Notes: generated from the sequence alone by a model not told the origin. 64,000 nucleotides of DNA from Methylobacterium sp. AMS5 (GCF_001542815.1 NZ_CP006992.1:5027501-5091500), one strand, 5' to 3'. Counted from the stretch's first letter, positions 35,557 to 44,603 are shown. Made by a program: numbers and translations.

Positions 35557-35585
35557 ATATTGGTAGGCCCCAAAAACCGTGCAAG
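35557..35585 (-). promoter_or_regulatory. Candidate sigma-32 (RpoH) promoter of hsp20
   Basis: On the minus strand CTTG (35582-35585) and CCAATAT (35557-35563) are spaced by 18 bases, close to the alphaproteobacterial RpoH pattern. It would give a leader of about 85 bases, matching the length of a ROSE element. The -10 match is imperfect. Confidence 0.4.
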
Positions 35586-35645
35586 GGTCTGTTTGCGGGG
35601 ATTTCGCGTGAGCTTGAGCAAAAATTTTTCCGGGGTGAGCCAGCC

Positions 35646-36638
35646 GTGCTGACCCTCCGTCCCACCCCCGGCAATCCGGTGCCGCCCGGCGCCCGCCTCG
35701 TGCCGGTCGAGACCGCCGACGGCGTCCCCTTGCGGGCCGCGACGTGGCAGCCGACGACGCGGGGCGTGAAGGGCACGGTCTGCCTGCTTCAGGGCCGGGC
35801 CGAGTTCATCGAGAAATATTTCGAGACGATCAGCGACTTGCGCGCCCGCGGCTTCTGCGTGGTCGCCTTCGACTGGCGCGGCCAGGGCGATTCCGGCCGT
35901 CAGGTCCGCGACGCCCACAAGGGCCATGTCCGTCACTTCGATGATTACCCCCTCGATCTGCAGGCGATCACCGAGACCGTGCTCGTGCCGATGATGCCCG
36001 AGCCGCATTTCGGGCTCGCCCATTCCATGGGCGGGGCGGTGGCGCTGATACGCGCGGCGGAGGGCCGGCTGCCGTTCCGGCGGCTCGTCACCGTCGCCCC
36101 GATGCTGTCGATCCGCATGGTGCGCTGGCCGGCGGGCGCCTCGCTGCTGGCGCGGGGCCTGCATCGGCTCGGGCTCGGGCGCTGTTACATCCCCTTCGGC
36201 AAGGCCGTCTCGATCGCCACGAAGCCGTTCGCCGGCAACCGCCTCTCGACCGATCCGGTGCGCTACGCCCGCAACGCCGAGGCCGCCCGCGCGGTCGGGG
36301 CCGGCGCGGTGGGCGATCCGACCATCGCCTGGCTCGCCTCCGCCTTCCGGGCGATGCGCCGGCTGGAGGATCCGGCCCTGATCCGGAGGATCCGCACACC
36401 CTGCCTGATCGTCGCGGCGGGCGCCGACCCGGTCTGCAGCACGCCGGCGGTCGAGCGTTTCGCCGCCCGGCTCAAGACCGGGCACCTGATCGTGCTGCCC
36501 GGCGCCCGCCACGAGATCCTGACCGAGTGCGACGCGGTCCGCACCGATTTCTGGGCGGCCTTCGACGCGTTCATCCCCGGCCATCTCGTCCATTCGGCCG
36601 CCGCCGAAGCCGCTCCTCACGCCCCCGTCGCCGGCTGA
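35646..36638 (+). CDS. Alpha/beta hydrolase, lysophospholipase/monoglyceride lipase type
   Basis: A 330-residue serine hydrolase. The nucleophile elbow is GLAHSMGGAVAL, the acid is likely Asp in VAAGADPVCSTPAVE, and the His is in LPGARHEILTE. The oxyanion region LLQGRAEFIEKYFETI and FDWRGQGDSGRQ match the PldB/monoglyceride lipase group. GTG is used as start. It is cytoplasmic, divergent from hsp20 with 182 bases between starts. Natural substrate unknown. Confidence 0.85.
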   Translation: MLTLRPTPGNPVPPGARLVPVETADGVPLRAATWQPTTRGVKGTVCLLQGRAEFIEKYFETISDLRARGFCVVAFDWRGQGDSGRQVRDAHKGHVRHFDDYPLDLQAITETVLVPMMPEPHFGLAHSMGGAVALIRAAEGRLPFRRLVTVAPMLSIRMVRWPAGASLLARGLHRLGLGRCYIPFGKAVSIATKPFAGNRLSTDPVRYARNAEAARAVGAGAVGDPTIAWLASAFRAMRRLEDPALIRRIRTPCLIVAAGADPVCSTPAVERFAARLKTGHLIVLPGARHEILTECDAVRTDFWAAFDAFIPGHLVHSAAAEAAPHAPVAG

Positions 36639-37373
36639 GCGGATCGGACTTCGCGGACATCCTCCGCTCGCGGCGCTGACGGTCGGCCACGTCCGACGGC
36701 TCGGTCGCAACCCGTGCGGGTGCAGGCCGGCAACCGCTCACGTGTGGCCGGGTTCGGGCTGGCCTGCGCCTCGCTGGCGTCAGCCGTGACGTCCTCGAGC
36801 GGCGCTCGTTGATCGGTTTGCGCTTCGATCCAGCGGAACCCGGATCGATCGACAGGACCACCGGTCGCGCCGCGGGCGCTTGGGGACCTCGTCATCCGGT
36901 TCGCCGGGACGCGATCCGGCCATGTCGGATCCGCAGGTCTGAAGTATTCCCGATCGGAATGTGCCGCTCGCCTTCTCGGCGCGTTCGATGTCCGGACCGC
37001 GTCGGCCCTGCACTCCATAGTAATGCCCGACGGCTGTTTTGATTTCGGATTTTCTGTTTCGCTCTTGGAGTTTCCCGGGATCGCAGCCTGTCGAAGCGAA
37101 ACCTGTTCCATGTTGTTGCTGTTATATCAGTTACGTCTTGGATAAATTTGTGATCTATATGATGTCCGCTCTGAAAAATGGCGATTAAACAAGTTAAAAT
37201 ACTAATTTATAGGTCAATCGATCAGGAGCATCTTCATACTAGATTGCGATTCATCCGGTCTCTTGTTGGTAAAACTCAGAGCTGGCCTGTCGCGGGCCGA
37301 CTTAGAGTTGCCAGACGGTGGCTGAACGGCGAAGCGATCCGGAAGCGGCGCGGATGGCTCGGAGGATGCAAGT
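36639..37373. other. Long intergenic region with AT-rich leader
   Basis: A 735-base gap with no supported gene. The first 400 bases have ordinary high GC. From about 37030 to 37270 the base composition drops sharply (TTATATCAG, GATAAATTTG, GTTAAAATACTAATTTATAGG), unlike the flanks, and should hold the promoter of the metalloprotease-RTX gene. A 75-codon frame at 37178 lacks a ribosome binding site and overlaps that gene; it is not accepted. Confidence 0.6.
37114..37129 (+). promoter_or_regulatory. 16-base motif shared with the outer membrane protein leader
   Basis: TGTTGCTGTTATATCA occurs here, 245 bases before the metalloprotease-RTX gene; TGTTGCCGTTATATCA (15 of 16 identical) occurs at 56079-56094, 64 bases before the beta-barrel gene. 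In a 70% GC genome such an AT-rich match is unlikely by chance. It could be a promoter element or a regulator site. Confidence 0.4.
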
Positions 37374-39725
37374 ATGGCGAAAATTTCGGTCACCTGGGCC
37401 AATGATTACTCGATCAGATCGGCGGGGGCGCAGGCCAGTCTGATCCTCGCGACGGCCCAGGCGGCTGCCGACGCCTGGGCCAAGTACATCCAAGTCGAGA
37501 GCACGATCGATATCGCGCTCGGGATCGGCAATGTCGGCGGCGGCAATTTCCTCGCCAACGGCGGTCCTGAATGGTCCTGGAACGGGAGATGGTGGGAACA
37601 TACCCCCATCCTGAAGGCACGCGAGGGGTATGACCCGAACGGCGGCGCGCCGGATGCCAGAGTCACGCTCGGCGAGCACAGGCTCGGCGATTTCTTCTAC
37701 GACCCGGCAGGTGTGGCAGCCGTTCCCGGCAACAAGATCGATGCCCTCACCCTCTTCCAGCACGAGATCGGCCACGCGCTGGGCTTCCTCGATTTCGCTG
37801 CCACGGACGGGGGCAACGGGGTGCTCCTCTTCAATGGAGAGAACACGCGGACGGTTCTCGGCGGCCCGGCCAGGCTCGATGCGATCCGGTCGCACGTGTG
37901 GGGAATCGAGGATCTCATGGACCCCTTTTCCAACTGGGGTAGGCGGTCCCACATCTCGGATCTCGACCTGGCCATGCTTCAGGACAAGGGGATGCCGATC
38001 TCGACCGAACGGGCCGACAAGGTCTGGCTCGGCAACCGGGCCGACACCTTCTTCGCCTATGGCGGTGACGACTGGATCGACGGCGGCGGAGGCAACGACA
38101 AGCTCTTCGGCGGCGCGGGCAACGACACGCTCATGGGCGGAAATGGGAACGACGCGCTGGACGGGGGCGCGGGCAACGACACGCTCATCGGCGGGAACGG
38201 GGGCGACGCGCTGGATGGGGGCGAAGGCACCGACAAGGCCGTGTTGACGGGCCGGAGCCAGGACTACGTCGCGCTCTACGGCACGAACGGTTCGCTCGCC
38301 GTCAAGCACCTCGCCTCCGGCAGCATCGACACGCTGACCTCGATCGAGACGCTGAACTTCGACGACACCGTGCTCGGCGTGTCGGGCCTCCTCGCCCATC
38401 TGCAGCAGCGCTTCGGCTCCGTACAGGCCGGCAAGGCGCCCTACGAGATGGCCCTGAACGCCGCCGCGGACGAGGCCTACCGCCCCGACATCCCCGAGAT
38501 CGACGGCGCGTTCAGCGTCACCGCGCGGGTGCGGTTCGACGATCTCGCCGGCGGCCATTTTCAGCGCGTCTTCGATACCGGCAACGGTCCGGACAGCGAC
38601 AACATCTGGCTCGGTCAGGTCGGCAACGGACGGGACATGGCCTTCGAGATCCTCGATGGCGCGATCAAGCATAGCATCATCGCCAAGGACGGCATCACCC
38701 AGGGCGTCGAGGCGCGCTGGACCGCCGGCGTCAACGAGCGGGGATGGATGTCCCTGTACAAGGACGGCGTGCTCGTCGCCGAGGGTCAGGGGACGGTGCC
38801 GCGCGACGTGCCCCGCGCGAAGGATCTCGTGGGCCAATCCAACTGGGCGCACGACAGCGCACTGAAGGGCAGCATCTACGACCTGACCTTCAAAGACGAC
38901 CTGCCCGACATCCACGGCGCCTTCACCGCCAGTGCGACGGTCCGGTTCGATGATCTCGATGCCGGCGCGTGGCAGCGTGTCTACGACATCGGCAACGGTC
39001 CCGGCGCCGACAACGTCTATCTCGGCCAGATCGGCACCTCCAAAGACATGCAGTTCATGATCATGAACGGCACCAAGTCCGCCAACATCGTGGCCAAGGG
39101 CGCGATCGTCGAAGGCCAGGAAGCGACCTGGACGACCAGCGTCAACGAGACCGGTTGGATGCGCCTGTTCAAGGACGGCGTGCTCCTGTCCGAGGGACAG
39201 GGCATCGTCCCGAAGGACGTCGTGCGGATCAACGAGTTCGTCGGCAAGTCTAACTGGGCGGCGGACAAACCGCTCGTCGGCGAGGTGAGCGACCTGACGA
39301 TCACGCCGTTCAAGGGCATCCCGGAAATCGACGGCGCCTTCAAGATGTTCGCCGAGGTCCGCTTCGACGATCTCGCCCACGGCAGCTTTCAGCGCGTGTT
39401 CGATACCGGCAACGGGCGGGACAGCGACAACATCTGGCTCGGCCAGGTCGGCAACGGTGACGACATGGCCTTCGAGATCTTCACGGGCGCGACGAAGCAC
39501 CGGATCACGGCGGCGGATTCCATCGTCGAGGGTGAGATGGCGAAGTGGCAGGCCAGCGTGGACGAGGCCGGCTACATGCGCCTGATCAAGAACGACAAGC
39601 TCGTGGCCGAGGGGCAGGGCGCGGTTCCGCTGGATGTGCTGCGCACGAGCGATCTGGTCGGCCAGTCCAACTGGTCGTGGGATAGCGCGCTGGCCGGACA
39701 GGTGAAGGATCTGATCTTCGCCTGA
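37374..39725 (+). CDS. Metzincin-like protease with RTX repeats and three C-terminal repeats
   Basis: A 783-residue protein in three parts. Residues 1-220 hold a zinc-protease-like domain with HEIGHALGFLD (130-140, the HExxHxxGxxD metzincin pattern) and a later MDPF that may be the Met-turn. Residues about 228-285 hold calcium-binding RTX nonapeptides (GGAGNDTLMGGNGNDALDGG). Residues about 372-783 hold three copies of a 135-residue module (IDGAFSVTARVRFDDL...VFDTGNGPDSDNIWLGQVGN) resembling LamG/concanavalin-like lectin folds. There is no N-terminal signal peptide; RTX proteins leave by type I secretion, but no secretion genes are adjacent. Probably an extracellular, surface-binding protease. 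Confidence 0.8.
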   Translation: MAKISVTWANDYSIRSAGAQASLILATAQAAADAWAKYIQVESTIDIALGIGNVGGGNFLANGGPEWSWNGRWWEHTPILKAREGYDPNGGAPDARVTLGEHRLGDFFYDPAGVAAVPGNKIDALTLFQHEIGHALGFLDFAATDGGNGVLLFNGENTRTVLGGPARLDAIRSHVWGIEDLMDPFSNWGRRSHISDLDLAMLQDKGMPISTERADKVWLGNRADTFFAYGGDDWIDGGGGNDKLFGGAGNDTLMGGNGNDALDGGAGNDTLIGGNGGDALDGGEGTDKAVLTGRSQDYVALYGTNGSLAVKHLASGSIDTLTSIETLNFDDTVLGVSGLLAHLQQRFGSVQAGKAPYEMALNAAADEAYRPDIPEIDGAFSVTARVRFDDLAGGHFQRVFDTGNGPDSDNIWLGQVGNGRDMAFEILDGAIKHSIIAKDGITQGVEARWTAGVNERGWMSLYKDGVLVAEGQGTVPRDVPRAKDLVGQSNWAHDSALKGSIYDLTFKDDLPDIHGAFTASATVRFDDLDAGAWQRVYDIGNGPGADNVYLGQIGTSKDMQFMIMNGTKSANIVAKGAIVEGQEATWTTSVNETGWMRLFKDGVLLSEGQGIVPKDVVRINEFVGKSNWAADKPLVGEVSDLTITPFKGIPEIDGAFKMFAEVRFDDLAHGSFQRVFDTGNGRDSDNIWLGQVGNGDDMAFEIFTGATKHRITAADSIVEGEMAKWQASVDEAGYMRLIKNDKLVAEGQGAVPLDVLRTSDLVGQSNWSWDSALAGQVKDLIFA

Positions 39726-39890
39726 GCCCGGCCCCGCCCATCGCCGGGGCGGACCCGCCTCCCCGGCGATGGAGGCGTAGGGCACGGACAAGCGCGAAGA
39801 CCCGTTCGCGCCGCTCCCGTTCGCCGCCGCGATCGGGGCGGCTCCTCTCGCGAGGGACGATGTCCGGCATCCCCCCTCCGGGGCGGAACC

Positions 39891-40682
39891 CTACGGGTTG
39901 AGCCGCTTCAGCGCCGCCTCGTGCAGCCGGCGGTCGCCCGCCGCGACGATCCGGCCGCCCTCCGTCGCCGGGCCGCCATCCCAAGCGGTGACGACGCCAC
40001 CCGCGCCCTCGACGATGGGGATCAGCGCGACGATGTCGTAGGGCTTCAATCCCGCTTCGACCACGAGGTCGATCTGGCCCGCGGCCAGCATGCAGTAGGC
40101 GTAGCAGTCGGCGCCGTAGCGGGACATCTTCACCTCCGCCTCGATCGCCCGGAAGCGTTCGGCCTCCTCGCCCTCCGCGAACAGGCGCGGATCGGTGGTG
40201 GCGAGGATGGCGTTGCCGAGCGCCTCGTTGCGGCGGGTATGCAGGGGGCGTTCGCCCTTCGCGGAGCGCACGCTCGCGGTCCTGCCGTCGCCGAGGAAGC
40301 GCTCGCCGAGATAGGGCTGGTGCATCAGGCCGCGCACCGCCGCGCCGTGATGGGTGAGCCCGATCAGCGTACCCCAGGTCGGCAGGCCGCTGATGAAGGC
40401 GCGGGTGCCGTCGATCGGGTCGAGCACCCAGACGCATTCCGCATCCGCCCGCTCGGAGCCGAACTCCTCGCCGAGGATGCCGTGGCTCGGCAGCCGGTCG
40501 TTGATCATCCGCCGCATCACCGCTTCCGCCGCCCGGTCCGCCTCGGTGACGGGGTCGAAGGCGTGGCCCGTCCCGTGGGATTTATCGTCCAGGCCGAAAT
40601 GCGCCCGGAAGAACGGCAGGATCGCCGCTCCGGACTGGGTGGCGAGGTCTTCCATGAACTGGGCGAGATCGACGACGCTCAT
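39891..40682 (-). CDS. hisN: Histidinol-phosphatase, inositol-monophosphatase family (HisN)
   Basis: A 263-residue Mg-dependent phosphatase with FDPVTEADRAAE, GEEFGSE and WVLDPIDGTRAFISGLPTWG, the metal and substrate motifs of the family, and PYDIVALIPIVEGAGG for the last acidic residue. The VLDPIDGTRAFI form with the T-R-A-F segment and the C-terminal YDIVALIPI are typical of HisN, which dephosphorylates histidinol phosphate in alphaproteobacteria; an inositol phosphatase role cannot be fully excluded. GGGAGG lies 10 bases before the ATG. Confidence 0.8.
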   Translation of the reverse strand: MSVVDLAQFMEDLATQSGAAILPFFRAHFGLDDKSHGTGHAFDPVTEADRAAEAVMRRMINDRLPSHGILGEEFGSERADAECVWVLDPIDGTRAFISGLPTWGTLIGLTHHGAAVRGLMHQPYLGERFLGDGRTASVRSAKGERPLHTRRNEALGNAILATTDPRLFAEGEEAERFRAIEAEVKMSRYGADCYAYCMLAAGQIDLVVEAGLKPYDIVALIPIVEGAGGVVTAWDGGPATEGGRIVAAGDRRLHEAALKRLNP

Positions 40683-40761
40683 CGAGGGGCAGCCTCCCAT
40701 TGACGGACTGAGACGAAGCCGTCGGCAAGTTCTTCCGTCAAGCCGTCGCGTCGCCGTCCCG

Positions 40762-42786
40762 TCAAGCCGGCTCGGGCAGCGCCTGCCGCGGAGGCGTGGC
40801 CGCATCGCTCCGCTCGGACCGGTCCGGACCGCCCTCGTGACGGGCGATGGCGAGGATCGTCTCGATCAGGTCGCGCAGGGAGGTGACGTGGTCGTCCGCG
40901 CCGAGCTTGGCCCGCACCGCGTCGTCGGCGAGCATCGGCTCGTCGAGGCGCCATAGCCCGGCGACGATCGGCACGGTGTCGATCTTCTGGCGCAGCCGCG
41001 AGACGAGGCGGCGCAGATGGGTCGGCTCGCCGGAGAGCGCCAGCGAGATTACGCAGACCGCTTGAGCCGGACCCGGCTCCCATTCGGCGATGCGTACCCG
41101 GGCGACCTCGGCAAAGGGCACCTGCCGGGTGCCGAAGCCGCGCTTGCGCAGGAGCTGGTCGGCGATGGCGGTCGCCGCCCCGTCGAGGAAGCCCCGGCCG
41201 GAGACGAGAAGCACCGCACCGTCGGCCCGCCACGCGGCGGGCAGCTCGCCGGGGTCGGGATCGGCGATCGGCCCGTTCTTGCAGGCGCTCTCCCCGTCGC
41301 TCTCGAAGAGGCGAGCGGATTTGGTGGCCGGATCGGGCACGGCATCCTCGCGATCCTCCAGATCCTCCACCAGAGCGGTGATCGAGGCGCGGATCTCGTC
41401 CTTCTGGCTCGGCGTCAGCACGCCGCGGGCGGCGTCGCGGGAGGCGAGTTCGAGACCCTTCAGCACGACGTCGTCGTAATAGGCCGAGAGCGAGCATTCG
41501 CGCAGGATCAGGTCGGCATGTTCCTGCGCCTCCTCCGGGTCGTCGGCCAGCATGCGCTGGTAGAAGTTCTCGATCGGCGTCAGCGCCGGGCGGTTGCTGA
41601 ACAGCACGTCGAGGAATTCCAGCCGATCGACGTGGCGCCCGAGCACGACGAGGCAGACGGTGAGCGGCGTCGAGAGCAGGAGGCCGACCGGTCCCCACAG
41701 CCAGGTCCAGAACAGGGCCGAGACCAGCACCGAGAATGGCGAGACACCCGTCGAGTGGCCGTAGACCAGGGGCTCGATGATCTGCCCGACGATGGGCTCG
41801 ACGAGGGCGAAGAGCAGGAAGGTCGCCAGCACCATGCTCCAGCCCGGATCGACCGCGGCCGCGAGCGCGATCGGCAGGACCGCCGAGAGGAAGGCGCCGA
41901 TATAGGGCACGAAGCGCATGACGAGCGCGAAGATGCCCCACAGCACGGGGCTCGGCACGCCGATGATCCAGAGCCCGACGCCGATGACGAGGCCGAAGGC
42001 GGAGTTGAGGGCGAGCTGGCCCAGGAAGTAGCGCGAGAGCCGCCGGGCCGCGTCGTCCATCGCCACGGTCGTGCGGTGGAGGTCGCTCGAACCGGCGAGC
42101 CGGATCAGGCGGTCGCGCAGGTCTTCCCGCTGCATCAGGATGAACAGGAGGACGACGAAGACGATGCCGGCTGTGGCGAGCGGCTGGGCCACCGGCGCGA
42201 GCACGGTGGTGGCCAGTTCAAGCGGGCCCGGGCGGCGCTCCTCCACCTGCACCAGCACCGGTTTCGGCGGCTCCGGCTCGGCCTTGCGGGGATTGTCGCG
42301 GGCGGCCTGCTGTTTGGCCTTCTCCGCCGCCTCCTTGCTCTCCTCGCCGCCCTGGTGGATCGCCCGGTTGATGTTGGCGATGTAATCCATCGTCTGTCCG
42401 AGCGTGCCGGCCCGCAGCCCCTCGATCTTGCGCTCGACGGTGCGCTGGTAGCGCGGCACGTCCTGCGCGAGTTCGGCGACCTGCACGCCGATGACGGTGG
42501 ACACCGCGGCGATGATCCCGGCGGCGAGCAGCACCGAGACCAGCACCGCGACGGCCCGCCCCAGCCGCAGCCGGCGCAGGAAGTTCACCAGCGGGCCGAG
42601 CACGAAGGACAGCAGCACCGCGATCGCGATGGGGATCAGCACCTCGCGCGCGAGGAAGAGACCCGCGACGATGATCGCGAACACGACGAGGGAGGAGGCG
42701 AGCGGGCCTTTGGGCGTTTCGGCCGCGGAAACGCGCGTCGGGCGCGGCGGCACGATGAAGCCCTCACCGGGGGAAATACGCTTCAT
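40762..42786 (-). CDS. AI-2E family transporter with long C-terminal cytoplasmic extension
   Basis: A 674-residue protein. Residues about 30-430 form the AI-2E permease (VFAIIVAGLFLAREVLIPIA, LWGIFALVMRFVPYIGAFLS, PLVYGHSTGVSPFSVLVSAL). A charged insert with EAAEKAKQQAARDN interrupts the usual soluble loop. Residues about 440-674 are an extra cytoplasmic domain; AVLLVSGRGFLDGAATAIAD resembles a Rossmann-like or B12-binding-type fold without the cobalamin His. It is nearly twice the size of the plain family member at 31521-32600. The function is unknown. Confidence 0.8.
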   Translation of the reverse strand: MKRISPGEGFIVPPRPTRVSAAETPKGPLASSLVVFAIIVAGLFLAREVLIPIAIAVLLSFVLGPLVNFLRRLRLGRAVAVLVSVLLAAGIIAAVSTVIGVQVAELAQDVPRYQRTVERKIEGLRAGTLGQTMDYIANINRAIHQGGEESKEAAEKAKQQAARDNPRKAEPEPPKPVLVQVEERRPGPLELATTVLAPVAQPLATAGIVFVVLLFILMQREDLRDRLIRLAGSSDLHRTTVAMDDAARRLSRYFLGQLALNSAFGLVIGVGLWIIGVPSPVLWGIFALVMRFVPYIGAFLSAVLPIALAAAVDPGWSMVLATFLLFALVEPIVGQIIEPLVYGHSTGVSPFSVLVSALFWTWLWGPVGLLLSTPLTVCLVVLGRHVDRLEFLDVLFSNRPALTPIENFYQRMLADDPEEAQEHADLILRECSLSAYYDDVVLKGLELASRDAARGVLTPSQKDEIRASITALVEDLEDREDAVPDPATKSARLFESDGESACKNGPIADPDPGELPAAWRADGAVLLVSGRGFLDGAATAIADQLLRKRGFGTRQVPFAEVARVRIAEWEPGPAQAVCVISLALSGEPTHLRRLVSRLRQKIDTVPIVAGLWRLDEPMLADDAVRAKLGADDHVTSLRDLIETILAIARHEGGPDRSERSDAATPPRQALPEPA

Positions 42787-43026
42787 GTCAGGCCGGGCTT
42801 CCCTATCACGCCACGCTTCATCCAAGGCCCGACGGATCGCGTCGCAAGGCGGGTCTCGGTTCTGTTCACAAGGGTCCGCGCGAGCGCTGCACGGCGATCC
42901 GCGGCCTATCCCGGCGATCGTCGTTACGGGCCAGCGCACGGGCCTGCGCCCGAAGGCACCTGAACTCAAGAAACCGTGAGCAGGCCGAATTCGATCCCTG
43001 AAACGTCGCCGTAACGGATTCGTCCC

Positions 43027-43806
43027 TCAGGACGTCGCAAAAGACTCGGCGAAGGGATGCAAGCTAAAGCCCGCCCGTTCGAGCTCGGCCCGTACCGCGC
43101 GTGCCATCGCGAGCGCTTCCGGGTTGTCGCCGTGTACGCAGACCGTGTCGATCGCGACCGGGATGCGCCGCCCGCCGAGCGTGAATACGGCGCCCTCCCC
43201 GACCATGCGGGCAACGCGCGCGGCGGCCTCGCCCGCCTCGTGGATCACCGCACCGGGCGAGGCGCGGGGGGCGAGCGTGCCGTCCTCGGCATAGGCGCGG
43301 TCGGCGTAGATTTCCCGCACGAGGCGCAGGCCGAAGCGCTCGCCGGCCCGCTCGGCGGGAAGCCCCGGCATTACGACCAAGGCGAGATCAGGGTCGACGC
43401 CGGCCACGGCACGGGCCAGCGCTTCGGCGATGGCCGCATCCTCGTTCGAAAGGTTGGCGAGCGCCCCGTGCGCCTTGACGTGGGTGACGCGGGCACCGGC
43501 CAGAGCGGCGCAGGCCTGGAGTGCGCCGATCTGATAGGCGATGTCGCGCTCGATTCTTTCGGGACGCTCCTGGATCCGGTTTCGGCCGAAGCCGCGCAGA
43601 TCGTGGAAGCCGGGATGGGCGCCGATCGCCACGCCCCGCGCCTTCGCCGCAATCACCGTCTCGACCATGATGTCGGGATCACCCGCATGAAAGCCGCAGG
43701 CGACGTTGGCCGAGGTGACGATGTCGAGGAGCGCGGCGTCGTCGCCGAGGCGCCAGGGCCCGAAGCCTTCGCCGAGATCGGCGTTGAGATCGATGCGGGT
43801 GCTCAC
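43027..43806 (-). CDS. pxpA: 5-oxoprolinase subunit A (PxpA, LamB/YcsF family)
   Basis: A 259-residue protein with family motifs RIDLNADLGEGFG, SANVACGFHAGDP, IGAHPGFHDLRGFGR and VTHVKAHGALAN. PxpA works with PxpB and PxpC to cleave 5-oxoproline with ATP; neither partner gene is adjacent. The GTG start overlaps the stop of the XRE regulator gene (GTGA), so the two are translationally coupled. Confidence 0.85.
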   Translation of the reverse strand: MSTRIDLNADLGEGFGPWRLGDDAALLDIVTSANVACGFHAGDPDIMVETVIAAKARGVAIGAHPGFHDLRGFGRNRIQERPERIERDIAYQIGALQACAALAGARVTHVKAHGALANLSNEDAAIAEALARAVAGVDPDLALVVMPGLPAERAGERFGLRLVREIYADRAYAEDGTLAPRASPGAVIHEAGEAAARVARMVGEGAVFTLGGRRIPVAIDTVCVHGDNPEALAMARAVRAELERAGFSLHPFAESFATS

Positions 43807-44105
43807 CCGGCGGCCCGCATGGATCTCGACGTCTTCCCCGGCTGCGGCCCCTGTTGTGACCCTTGCCCCGGCCGCATCATCACGCCGAAGCCTTCGCTCT
43901 CGTCGCCGATGAAGCGGATGCCCTCGCCTTCGAGCACCGTGCGGATCGCGTCCAGGGTCCTTGCGCGCGGGGCGACCTGATCGCTCTCGATCATATTCAG
44001 CGTCACCACCGACACCGCGGCCCGACTCGCCAGAACCCCTTGCGTCCATTTGAGGAGACCGCGGCCGGCGCGGATCTGGGCGGGGGTGATGGCGGATGGG
44101 TTCAT
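43803..44105 (-). CDS. XRE-family helix-turn-helix regulator
   Basis: A 100-residue protein with a Cro/C1-type domain (ITPAQIRAGRGLLKWTQGVLA...VSVVTLNMIESD) and the common short-family ending (RTLDAIRTVLEGEGIRFIGD...GFGVMMRPG). The start at 44105 (MNPSAITPAQ) is chosen over a 25-codon extension that crosses the AT-rich upstream segment. It is coupled to pxpA by a GTGA overlap and may regulate it. Confidence 0.75.
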   Translation of the reverse strand: MNPSAITPAQIRAGRGLLKWTQGVLASRAAVSVVTLNMIESDQVAPRARTLDAIRTVLEGEGIRFIGDESEGFGVMMRPGQGSQQGPQPGKTSRSMRAAG

Positions 44106-44289
44106 GGATGGGAGATGCGTGAAGCTGAAAGAATTTTCAAGTTTCGGGTTGACGCAGTTCGGGTGCAACCGTAAGCACAACCCATCGGCTCAGCCGGGCC
44201 GGAGATGGAGCGTTCCCTCTTACCCCTACGGGTAAGCGTCCGCTCTTTCGTACCGAGGTCCGGCTCTCTGTTCGAACAACATCACCGGC

Positions 44290-44369
44290 GCGGGCCGGTG
44301 GGCATCGGTTATCACCTATCTCGTGAAGCCCCGATCGCCCGTTCTCACGTCCGCGCTTCCCATTGGCCC
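44290..44369 (+). ncRNA. Possible degenerate Y-RNA-like element preceding the array
   Basis: The segment GCGGGCCG...GGTTATC (44290-44313) matches the conserved 5' strand of the five elements downstream. GGGCCGGTGGG (44292-44302) can pair with CCCATTGGCCC (44359-44369), 11 pairs including two G-U. No T-loop or D-arm is found inside, and a competing local hairpin CACCGGC/GCCGGTG exists, so this copy is uncertain. Confidence 0.3.
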
Positions 44370-44484
44370 CACCTCGACGGAGCAAGGCATGAGAAACGAC
44401 GATCTACGCGTCTCCGCTTTCGCCAGTCCAGGGTCTGAGCGGCCATGGTCGAAGCGGTCGTATCCGATCGCGCGAGATACGGTC

Positions 44485-44603
44485 GGCCACGCGGGCCGAT
44501 AGCGGACGGTTATCTCAGGGAGTCGAACGCCTGACGCCTTCGGGCGGAGGGCTCGGTTGTCCGCAAGGACATTCCCGTCCGTAACCCCCATGCCCGCGTG
44601 GCC
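44485..44603 (+). ncRNA. Y-RNA-like element 1 (Ro60/Rsr-binding stem plus tRNA-like module)
   Basis: The ends form a perfect 12-bp helix, GGCCACGCGGGC (44485-44496) with GCCCGCGTGGCC (44592-44603), next to the bulged CG that marks the conserved GCGGGCCGA strand; GGTTAT/GTAACC adds a second helix. Inside lies a T-arm-like hairpin (TCAGG 44515-44519 with CCTGA 44530-44534, loop holding TCGAAC) directly followed by a UUCG-capped stem CGCC-TTCG-GGCG (44535-44546) and a GCAA-capped hairpin. This mimic is the most diverged of the set. Confidence 0.65.

Noticed and set aside
37178..37405. A 75-codon open frame in the AT-rich leader
   Set aside because: It has no ribosome binding site, no recognisable motif and overlaps the start of the RTX protease gene in another frame.
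37302..39791. An 829-codon minus-strand open frame opposite the RTX protease
   Set aside because: The plus strand carries HExxH, RTX and repeat motifs; the minus frame only mirrors the repeats.
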